A DNA stretch of 37,093 nucleotides from positions 1-37,093 of the forward strand of contig JANSXF010000043.1 of the NCBI GenBank assembly GCA_024743095.1. Direction: 5' to 3'. Origin of the DNA: Flavobacteriaceae bacterium (GTDB lineage: Bacteria > Bacteroidota > Bacteroidia > Flavobacteriales > Flavobacteriaceae). The position numbers were made by a program, and so were the translations under genes. Below the pieces are notes generated by a model, which saw only the letters and a program-made list of their open reading frames with translations, was not told where the DNA came from and made no database searches. Shown in pieces: positions 24,850 through 31,457 of this stretch; within the stretch, counting starts at the first letter, position 1; each line of letters starts with the position of its first letter.

Positions 24850-25737
24850 GTGAAAAAAACGATAAACATTATTATTCTCTTGATCATTTCGCAATCGGCA
24901 ATAGGTCAAAACACAATTTTGTGGAAAGTAACAGATTCAATCAACCATAAAACTTCTTTTATACTTGGAACTTTTCATCAATTTGGAAATTCATTTGTTG
25001 ATTCTCTACCTGAAATTAAGGAATCACTTTTAGAATCTGAACTTGCCATTTTTGAATCTATAAGCAACCCCGAAAATACCAGGAAGCTAATTAATGGTAG
25101 AAAAAAATCCGATGAACTTGGGAAAAGCATCAGAAAAAGAGAATTTCAAAAACTTAAAGAAATTTCAGAAGATTGGAAAGTCGATATTAACAAGCTAAAG
25201 CCAATTGAGTTAAGATGGAAGCTACAGCAGGAATTTCAAAAAATTAAATGTAAAACAGTTTTACCGGAAGATCAATGGGATCATTTTGATAATTATCTAA
25301 TTCATATTGCCAAGGAAAACGACATAGAGGTTTATGGACTGGAAACTGATAACGAACAATTGAACGCAATTGAGAAACAATACGATTCGCCGGATTGGGA
25401 AAGTGAAAAAAGCATCATTAAATTTTGGATTAAAAAATTGAGTTCAAAACAACTTGCTGATGGGGATTGCAGTTTTACCAATAAATATAGAGCTTTTGAC
25501 CTTGACTATAACTTTTCAGAAGATTGTCCAAATGACATTTTAATAAAACAAAGAAATGAACAATGGATGAATGTTATACCTAATTTGATAAAAGCTAAAA
25601 ATTGCTTTATCGCTGTTGGATATCGACATCTTATGAATAATTGTGGTTTAATCATGACCTTAAAAGAAAATGGTCTTATAGTTGAGCCTATAAATTTAAA
25701 GCCAATTTCTAACAAAGCTCCCCTTAAAAAAGTATAG
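24850..25737 (+). CDS. GumN/TraB-family protein
   Basis: 295 residues from a GTG at 24850, with a signal peptide (MKKTINIIILLIISQSAIGQ). The N-terminal motif NTILWKVTDSINHKTSFILG TFHQFG-type (a GTFH motif) and the C-terminal KAKNCFIAVGYRHLMNNCGL motif are the two signatures of the TraB/GumN (PrgY) family, proposed to be metal-dependent proteases. It is exported. The sequence is distinctly AT-rich compared with the conjugation genes. One gene per interval between motifs R3 and R4. Confidence 0.87.
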   Translation: MKKTINIIILLIISQSAIGQNTILWKVTDSINHKTSFILGTFHQFGNSFVDSLPEIKESLLESELAIFESISNPENTRKLINGRKKSDELGKSIRKREFQKLKEISEDWKVDINKLKPIELRWKLQQEFQKIKCKTVLPEDQWDHFDNYLIHIAKENDIEVYGLETDNEQLNAIEKQYDSPDWESEKSIIKFWIKKLSSKQLADGDCSFTNKYRAFDLDYNFSEDCPNDILIKQRNEQWMNVIPNLIKAKNCFIAVGYRHLMNNCGLIMTLKENGLIVEPINLKPISNKAPLKKV

Positions 25738-25751
25738 TCGAGTTCTTCAAT

Positions 25752-25766
25752 GTTCAAATAAACGAT
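25752..25766 (+). repeat. Border motif copy R4
   Basis: Exact consensus GTTCAAATAAACGAT. The final AT plus the next G is the start codon of the following gene. Confidence 0.92.
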
Positions 25767-26049
25767 GAACCGAAAGAAAAAGCTGAATAAAGAATACAAG
25801 GTTCACTTTTCTAGCCTTAGGGATTTGATTAATTCATGGGACCTAATTCCTGAATCACCTCCCGATGAGTTTGATTCTATAAATCATATGTGTTTAAGTC
25901 TTTTATGTCGAGGAGCTGATAGAATAAAACTTGGTGCATCATTACATCATGAGTTAACTACCAATTATGGGTATGCTGTGGACAAACATTCAACAGACAT
26001 TCTTGCAAAACAGGTATTTGAATTGTGGTTGACAATAAACAAAATTTAA
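25765..26049 (+). CDS. Unknown 94-residue protein
   Basis: A soluble, mostly helical protein starting MNRKKKLNKEYKVHFSSLRD, with LINSWDLIPESPPDEFDSIN and a cysteine-containing MCLSLLCRGADRIKLG. It somewhat resembles small DUF1871-like cassette proteins, but I cannot assign it. The start codon is inside motif R4 and the stop codon is inside motif R5. This is the most compact cassette in the window. Confidence 0.75.
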   Translation: MNRKKKLNKEYKVHFSSLRDLINSWDLIPESPPDEFDSINHMCLSLLCRGADRIKLGASLHHELTTNYGYAVDKHSTDILAKQVFELWLTINKI

Positions 26050-26058
26050 ATAAACGAT
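26044..26058 (+). repeat. Border motif copy R5
   Basis: ATTTAAATAAACGAT, two mismatches from the consensus. It contains the stop codon of the upstream gene (TAA at 26047) and the first bases of the downstream start codon (26057). Confidence 0.85.
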
Positions 26059-26461
26059 GATAGAATACAAAGTCGAACACAATTTGAAAGTTGAAGAGTT
26101 CAAAGAGGTCTTGGTAAATTCCACTTTAGGAAACCGTAGGCCAATAGATAACCTTGACACCTTGGAGAAAATGGTTAAAATGGGGAATCTTATCATTAAA
26201 GCAAGGCAAAATGGCAAACTTATTGGTGTTTCCAGATCATTGACTGATTTTTCGTTTTGTACCTACCTATCTGATTTAGCAGTTGATTTAAAATATCAGA
26301 AAAAAGGGATAGGAAAAGAATTGATTAGAAGAACAAAAATGGAAGCGCCGGAAGCCAAATTAATTTTGGCCGCCCCAGAAGCTATTCCTTACTACCCTAA
26401 AATTGGGATGACCCAATATGAACATTGCTATTATTTGGATAAGATCCAAAACTTAATTTGA
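26057..26461 (+). CDS. GNAT-family N-acetyltransferase
   Basis: 134 residues. The acetyl-CoA site is visible as YLSDLAVDLKYQKKGIGKEL, with the Q/K-x-x-G-x-G signature, followed by APEAKLILAAPEAIPYYPKI and the C-terminal strand MTQYEHCYYLDK. Small stand-alone GNATs acetylate amines on small molecules or proteins; the acceptor is unknown. It starts within motif R5 and ends 9 bp before R6. Confidence 0.92.
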   Translation: MIEYKVEHNLKVEEFKEVLVNSTLGNRRPIDNLDTLEKMVKMGNLIIKARQNGKLIGVSRSLTDFSFCTYLSDLAVDLKYQKKGIGKELIRRTKMEAPEAKLILAAPEAIPYYPKIGMTQYEHCYYLDKIQNLI

Positions 26462-26462
26462 A

Positions 26463-26502
26463 TTGATAAAGTTCAAATAAACGATGTTTTTCGTTTTATC
26501 AA
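26463..26502. terminator. Palindromic hairpin between convergent genes
   Basis: TTGATAAA (26463) pairs with TTTATCAA (26495), and inside it AAACGA (26479) pairs with TCGTTT (26491) around a T-rich loop. It separates convergent genes and could terminate transcription in both directions. The inner arm includes part of motif R6. Confidence 0.55.
26471..26485 (+). repeat. Border motif copy R6
   Basis: Exact consensus GTTCAAATAAACGAT, nine bases after the GNAT stop codon. Confidence 0.92.
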
Positions 26503-28313
26503 CCCTTAAAGGATACCTCTTTCATTTCTGGAATAGCAACTGTGGTGAGTTCTTCCTTAAAAAACAAAAGGTCATTTTGTATGCTGGCGCTTTCAGGGGA
26601 TAAATACGTTAGAAACAAATCCTGATAATAGAGGATTCCGTCAAAGAGATTACTTTTAAAAGCCTCCCATTTCTTGATCTGTTTGGTCGTGACCTCTTCT
26701 GAAATAGTTTCTATTTCATTTTTCAAATAATCCACATACATTTTCAATTCCTTCATAAACATATTTGGGCGGTACATGGAGGAAAGCACAGACCCATTTC
26801 CATAGATATGCTGCATCATTTTGGAAAGTGACACTTCACTATCGAAATAAGCCATATTAGGTCCTGGACAAATGATCACACCTTGTTCCTGTCCCTTTAT
26901 TTTAATATCGTTCTCCAAAAAAGACGCATTGGCCAAACCTACACAGAGACAGGCCTTTTCAGTTATTTTGGCTTTGGTATTTTGATAGGTACTTTGAGAG
27001 ACTTCACATCTTTTGGCCTGCAATTCTTGGAGTTTCACATCTTGATACTTTTTTGAAGCTGTACAAATGCCTTTTGCACCCAATTCTTTGCTCAATGCCA
27101 AATATTTTTTTGGACAAGAACTTCCTGCTTTATTGTTGTCGATACGTTTTTGCCTGTGGTACTCGTTTGTGGTGCCTTTTATGGTGTTAAAAGGAATTCC
27201 CAAAGGCGAAATATTGCTTAAATACAAATCCTTTTCCATGGCATTGGCCAATAACGTCCTAGTTTTCTTATCTACCGATGTAGCTTCCGGAACCAATAAA
27301 AATGGGCTTCCCCAACCTACGGAATCAACTTGGTAATTTTCAAGTAAAAATTCGTGTTCATCTGCTGTGCCAACACCTCCCTGTACGGTAATCTTCAAAC
27401 CCAAAGGTTTTTCTGGGACGACCAGCCCTTTCTGAATCAAGCCTTTTGCCAAAACATTGTGCGTGTCCTGTATTAATTCTGCTTTTTTACTCTTAAACTC
27501 TTCCAAAATAGGGCCCAACAAGAAGCCATCTGTTGCAAAGGCATGTCCGCCACAATTTAGACCGGACTCAATCCTATATTCCGAAACCCAAAGTCCCTTT
27601 TTAGCCAAGAATTTACCCTGAATGATGGCCGAACGATAATCGCTGACCTTAAGGACAATCTTCTTTTTTAACTGGTTGTTTTTATCAGGAAAGAAATCTT
27701 TGAAATTTTCAAAGTAGCTGTACAACCTTGGGTTCATTCCTGCCGAGAGTACTACTGAAGAATTTAAATTACTCTTGGCATAACCCCGGAGCGATGCGTG
27801 CGCATCGTTAAATTCGATAGGCAATTGCTCACTTTTGACAAAGTTGTCCTTATCAACTTTCGTCATGATGTTCACATCAACATCCCCAGCCTTTAAATAT
27901 ACTCCCAAAAAGTTTTCTATGTCATCCTTGCGGACTGAACCTTCGTTCATTAAATTGGAAAGCTCTTCCTTTATATAGGATTTATTGGGCAAGGTGGCGA
28001 TAAAGCTTTCCAATGCCGATTTACTTTCAGCCAGTTCTTTTTTAAATCTCGAGAATTTTTCCTTGACGATGGTATCTACCAAATTTAAATAGGAAGTAAT
28101 ACGTTTGGCACGATAATCCTGTGTCTTTTTGGATATTTCTTTATAGGGGAAATTGAATTTTTTGCAGTAAAACGAATTCATTTTCTCCATCAGCTCATCG
28201 TCAATGATGGATATTACAGAAGAAATACCGTAGTGGGCCACACGAATTGGGCTGTCTATGGTATAGGCTAATCCCATTACTGGAATATGAAAGGTGTGTA
28301 TCGATTCAGGCAA
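26499..28313 (-). CDS. Uncharacterised 604-residue protein, possible TIM-barrel oxidoreductase
   Basis: The N terminus is IHTFHIPVMGLAYTIDSPIR VAHYGISSVIS-like. The later conserved-looking blocks are SGLNCGGHAFATDGFLLGPI, GLKITVQGGVGTADEHEFLL, DSVGWGSPFLLVPEATSVDK and CPKKYLALSKELGAKGICTA, then ACLCVGLANASFL with a CxC. The glycine-rich GG-x-GTA segment and cysteines suggest an FMN- or Fe-S-dependent barrel related to nitronate monooxygenase or glutamate synthase, but this is inference. No signal peptide is seen. It is the only gene in the right block on the minus strand, against the direction of the flanking motifs R6 and R7. Confidence 0.6.
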   Translation of the reverse strand: MPESIHTFHIPVMGLAYTIDSPIRVAHYGISSVISIIDDELMEKMNSFYCKKFNFPYKEISKKTQDYRAKRITSYLNLVDTIVKEKFSRFKKELAESKSALESFIATLPNKSYIKEELSNLMNEGSVRKDDIENFLGVYLKAGDVDVNIMTKVDKDNFVKSEQLPIEFNDAHASLRGYAKSNLNSSVVLSAGMNPRLYSYFENFKDFFPDKNNQLKKKIVLKVSDYRSAIIQGKFLAKKGLWVSEYRIESGLNCGGHAFATDGFLLGPILEEFKSKKAELIQDTHNVLAKGLIQKGLVVPEKPLGLKITVQGGVGTADEHEFLLENYQVDSVGWGSPFLLVPEATSVDKKTRTLLANAMEKDLYLSNISPLGIPFNTIKGTTNEYHRQKRIDNNKAGSSCPKKYLALSKELGAKGICTASKKYQDVKLQELQAKRCEVSQSTYQNTKAKITEKACLCVGLANASFLENDIKIKGQEQGVIICPGPNMAYFDSEVSLSKMMQHIYGNGSVLSSMYRPNMFMKELKMYVDYLKNEIETISEEVTTKQIKKWEAFKSNLFDGILYYQDLFLTYLSPESASIQNDLLFFKEELTTVAIPEMKEVSFKG

Positions 28314-28479
28314 AACCGCTTTTTAGATTAAACAAGACACAAAAGTGACCTTTCTTTTTCAAATAAAATCTGACATATATCATAGCCCAAGGTCTTTTTA
28401 ACAGTATCAATCTTGTGAAGAATGTAGATAACAAAACTTAATGTGAAAGGAAAAAGGTGGTTGGTATCTTTACCTTAAA

Positions 28480-28494
28480 GTTCATATAAACGAT
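28480..28494 (+). repeat. Border motif copy R7
   Basis: GTTCATATAAACGAT, one mismatch from consensus and identical to copy L4. It is followed by an imperfect inverted copy of the AAACGATAC part (GTATTCGTTT at 28502). Confidence 0.85.
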
Positions 28495-28554
28495 ACCCAT
28501 CGTATTCGTTTTTATGCTGAATTGGACGTATATTGGGTGTATTATATAACTCAC

Positions 28555-29418
28555 ATGGATCTAAAAGATATACAGGGACATATTGATCAAGTAATAAATG
28601 AGCAAAACAATAGGTCGATTCATGAATTTGAAGGATACTCACCTTTTGAAATGCACCATATTTTAAATTTAACTTTCGGGTCCAATAGCCCTATAAGCGT
28701 TCAAAAACTAACGGACTCAGATTATGCGGAGATTCCGATTCACAATCAGATAAAATATTTTTTGGGCTTATTAAAAAAGACTGGTGAGATAAAACTCACT
28801 GCAAAAGGATTTTTACCCACAAAGATAGTTAAGGACATTTATGCACAAGGATATTTAGAGGAACCACTTTTTACTTCAGGCACGTATCAATTGTATAAAG
28901 AGAGCGATTCCATGACCGTTAACCTGACCAGACTCCTAGTTGAATTATCCGGGCTGACGAAAAAAAGAAATGGTAAATTAAGTTTGACTAAAAAAGGAGA
29001 GAAAATATCTTCCGATAACTTTGAATTATTTGACCTGATTTTTAAAACTATAACAACTAAATTTAATTGGGCATATTATGACGGATACGGGGACAATCAA
29101 ATCGGTCAGTTGGGATTCGGTTTTTCTTTGATCCTATTGCACATGTATGGTGAGACAAAGCGACGAGATACATTTTACGCAAAAAAATATTTTAATGCAT
29201 TTCCAGGTTTGGTCGATTCTATACCTTTTTCCGATTTCTCTACTCCAGCAGAACGAGCCAGTAGCTGTTATTCATTACGGACATTTGACCGATTCTTAGA
29301 TTATTTTGGATTAGTTCAAATGGAGACAGACAGGGAAAAACGGAAGTCAGCTAAGTATATAACAAAAACCGATATATTTGATAAACTAATAAAGGTGCGA
29401 CCACATAAGATGCAGTGA
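28555..29418 (+). CDS. Unknown 287-residue protein
   Basis: The preferred start is ATG at 28555 (MDLKDIQGHIDQVINEQNNR); an ATG at 28522 would add 11 aromatic residues that look unrelated. The protein is soluble, with a winged-helix-like C-terminal part (RTFDRFLDYFGLVQMETDRE) and an earlier repeat of similar form (FLGLLKKTGEIKLTAKGFLP; LVELSGLTKKRNGKLSLTKK). I infer two or three HTH-like modules, perhaps a regulator or DNA-binding protein; no family is recognised. It occupies the interval between motifs R7 and R8. Confidence 0.6.
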   Translation: MDLKDIQGHIDQVINEQNNRSIHEFEGYSPFEMHHILNLTFGSNSPISVQKLTDSDYAEIPIHNQIKYFLGLLKKTGEIKLTAKGFLPTKIVKDIYAQGYLEEPLFTSGTYQLYKESDSMTVNLTRLLVELSGLTKKRNGKLSLTKKGEKISSDNFELFDLIFKTITTKFNWAYYDGYGDNQIGQLGFGFSLILLHMYGETKRRDTFYAKKYFNAFPGLVDSIPFSDFSTPAERASSCYSLRTFDRFLDYFGLVQMETDREKRKSAKYITKTDIFDKLIKVRPHKMQ

Positions 29419-29533
29419 CATTAATAAGGATTTCAGTGGTTTGCAGGGCGTAGTTTCCCGCTTCAAATTTTACCATTACCAGATAGGTAAAAGCCCGAAA
29501 GCTTTATTGACCAAACCGCTAATAGGTTGAAAA

Positions 29534-29548
29534 ATTCAAATAAACGAT
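29534..29548 (+). repeat. Border motif copy R8
   Basis: ATTCAAATAAACGAT, one mismatch from consensus; its end is the start codon of the next gene. Confidence 0.88.
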
Positions 29549-29762
29549 GAATACAGCCATTCGAAAGAAAATTATTGAAGTTTGTGATAGTAAAATTTCA
29601 TTAAAAGGTGAAAATGTTGGCCTGTCATTTTATGCATTTTTCAAAAATAAGAATGACAATCCAGAGCTTTTAATGGAAGTGGCAAAATGGTGGATTATGG
29701 AAAACAAGTTAAACCATTTTGAAAAGGCTGTAAAAATCAAGAAAATGGTAAAGTTCAAATAA
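29547..29762 (+). CDS. Unknown 71-residue protein
   Basis: A small basic helical protein starting MNTAIRKKIIEVCDSKISLK, with GLSFYAFFKNKNDNPELLME and VAKWWIMENKLNHFEKAVKI. There is no known domain. The ATG is formed by motif R8, and its last codons and stop (AAG TTC AAA TAA) are formed by motif R9. The last residues, KFK, are thus encoded by the border motif itself. Confidence 0.7.
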   Translation: MNTAIRKKIIEVCDSKISLKGENVGLSFYAFFKNKNDNPELLMEVAKWWIMENKLNHFEKAVKIKKMVKFK

Positions 29763-29767
29763 ACGAG
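29753..29767 (+). repeat. Border motif copy R9
   Basis: GTTCAAATAAACGAG, one mismatch from consensus. It includes the TAA of the preceding gene and is the last copy in the window. Confidence 0.9.
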
Positions 29768-29862
29768 TTTACACTAGCGGAGTGCTCATAAATTCATTTT
29801 CCATTGGAAAACCCTATTTTTTCTTCGAATGGATAAATGAAATGTTTTCCTCAGCAATACTA

Positions 29863-30990
29863 TTACACACCTAATTGACACCACAGTAAAGGATGTTCGC
29901 TGGCTGCCCCCCTTTCACTTGTGATACTCCCAAAAATATCCCATTTCGGTTGCTTTTTGAACCACATGCCCTTTCTGACCAATCCGCAGCTTTCCACAGT
30001 TCCAAAGAGTTCTTTGGACAACATCAAATAATCCCGCTGTTGGATATTGACCCCCATTTTATAAGCCCCCAACCGAAAGTAATCAGCATCTTTACCCTTG
30101 TCCAGACCCCCCATAAAATTTGGATGTTTTGTAATATCCCTTAAATAGTTTTCCTTAAAGATGGGAGCAATGGAACTGCTATAAATAGGAGCATTAAGGG
30201 TCCCCATAAATATTTGATGAACTGATAAGTCCCTTTGTCTTCGGGCCAGTAATCTCGCAATATATTCAGATTGCCGGTTTTGACCTTCTTTGAAGGTTTC
30301 CATATGGCCATCTTTATCAATGAAGTGGGTGCACAGCAGATCGAGGCAATTACCGGAACTGGTCCTGAATCTGTATTCTTGTAAATCCACATCAAATAGA
30401 GTCTTGTCCTTCCCATCAAGATCATTTACATGGGTCCGTATAGATTCAAGATCAAACCCATCTTTGGCCATCACTCCAATGCCACGACCGAAGGGATCAT
30501 TGGTTCCCAAAAAAACGATTTCCCTGTAGGGCGAATTTCCCATGGAACGCAGGAAGTGTTGGTTGAAGTTGACCAGCGAGGCCCTGTCCTCGACCTCCAG
30601 TACTACGAGAATATCCGGATCGACCTCTTTGATGACCTTGGCCTTGTTCCTGATAGCTATTTCATTGATCGGCAAGGAGTCAATTTTGGCCCACCCCTCC
30701 CAATCGGACAAATGGGATGCTTGGGACATCTTCCCATCCAAACCTTTTCTGAGCCGTAACTGGCCCATGGTGTTCTTTATCGTAAAATAGGGCATCTGTC
30801 CTTCGCTATCAAATTCCAAAAAATGGGAAAGTACCCTCATCCTGTCATATTGTTTTTGGGTACGTTCAGATTGGGTCAATAGGGTCTCAAACTCCGCTAT
30901 CCATCGGGATCTATTTTCATCACGATACCTACCCACCAATTCTATATGACGGTGGAAGATGTTCTGTATGTTGTAAAAAGCTATTTTCAT
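29863..30990 (-). CDS. Endonuclease/exonuclease/phosphatase-fold protein
   Basis: 375 residues. FYNIQNIFHRHIELVG opens the fold, with the metal-binding glutamate in DPDILVVLEVEDRASL. IVFLGTNDPFGRGIGVMAKD, LDLLCTHFIDKDGHMETFKE, FMGTLNAPIYSSSIAPIF and the C-terminal SEHPLLWCQL region with a histidine correspond to the usual EEP (DNase I-like) strands. The substrate could be nucleic acid or phospholipid; an insertion at residues about 35-95 is unusual. It overlaps the upstream HTH gene by four bases, so the two form a pair of unknown purpose. Confidence 0.82.
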   Translation of the reverse strand: MKIAFYNIQNIFHRHIELVGRYRDENRSRWIAEFETLLTQSERTQKQYDRMRVLSHFLEFDSEGQMPYFTIKNTMGQLRLRKGLDGKMSQASHLSDWEGWAKIDSLPINEIAIRNKAKVIKEVDPDILVVLEVEDRASLVNFNQHFLRSMGNSPYREIVFLGTNDPFGRGIGVMAKDGFDLESIRTHVNDLDGKDKTLFDVDLQEYRFRTSSGNCLDLLCTHFIDKDGHMETFKEGQNRQSEYIARLLARRQRDLSVHQIFMGTLNAPIYSSSIAPIFKENYLRDITKHPNFMGGLDKGKDADYFRLGAYKMGVNIQQRDYLMLSKELFGTVESCGLVRKGMWFKKQPKWDIFGSITSERGAASEHPLLWCQLGV

Positions 30991-31199
30991 GACCTATTCT
31001 TTAACATAAAAATCTTGGTATCCATAAGGATGTTATGGATTTCCTTATCATCATAGTAAATGATGCCCCCTAATTTGTGAAATGGGATGGTTCCATTGAT
31101 CCGGAAATTCTGAAGAGTCCCTGGACTAATCCCCAATTTGTCCATGGTACTATTTGACTTGATCCATCGATTTAAGGCAATACGGTCGTGTTTCAACAA
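30987..31199 (-). CDS. Small helix-turn-helix DNA-binding protein (excisionase-like)
   Basis: 70 residues. The segment TMDKLGISPGTLQNFRINGT, followed by IPFHKLGGIIYYDDKEIHNI, is the MerR-like HTH_17 fold seen in excisionases and small repressors. It may regulate the following EEP gene or the divergent export operon, in whose promoter region a palindrome lies at 31347-31368. It could also be a recombination directionality factor, but no integrase is adjacent. Confidence 0.8.
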   Translation of the reverse strand: MLKHDRIALNRWIKSNSTMDKLGISPGTLQNFRINGTIPFHKLGGIIYYDDKEIHNILMDTKIFMLKNRS

Positions 31200-31346
31200 T
31201 ATTTCCTGGATCTCTTACAAAAGGGACTCCTTGAATCCCTCAAAATCCTCTTGGGCAACAATATTTGCTGGTATGATTCTTCATTTAGTTTACCCTCAAA
31301 TTTGAGAATCGGAGCAAAAACAAATTCACAAGTTGTTCCCAAGTTG

Positions 31347-31368
31347 GGTCAAATTTTAACATTTGACC
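31347..31368. promoter_or_regulatory. Perfect palindrome in the divergent intergenic region
   Basis: GGTCAAAT, a six-base spacer and ATTTGACC form an 8-bp perfect inverted repeat about 90 bp upstream of the ABC transporter start. It lies between the divergent HTH and transporter genes and looks like a dimer operator. Confidence 0.55.
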
Positions 31369-31411
31369 ACTTTTCCCAGGGCTTATAGTAGGATTAATCC
31401 TTATTATATAC

Positions 31412-31438
31412 TTGTAAATTCTTAATCCATTATATTTA
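31412..31438 (+). promoter_or_regulatory. Candidate promoter of the export operon
   Basis: TTG at 31412 and TATATTTA at 31431 approximate the Bacteroidota TTG/TAnnTTTG elements, with one mismatch and a 16-bp spacer, 20 bp upstream of the transporter start. Confidence 0.35.
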
Positions 31439-31457
31439 TGCACTATAAACACTAACC

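Noticed and set aside
523..29767. Classical integron attC sites
   Set aside because: The repeat lacks the GTTRRRY/RYYYAAC core and no long conserved dyad surrounds the copies; only two copies (26471 and 28480) have a nearby inverted AAACGA arm.
523..29767. CRISPR array
   Set aside because: Repeat spacing is gene-sized (about 170 to 2000 bp) and the spacers encode proteins.
30987..31199. Excisionase of the conjugative element
   Set aside because: The HTH fold fits, but it is 9 kb from the tra genes, beside a nuclease-fold gene, and there is no integrase; called only as a small DNA-binding protein.
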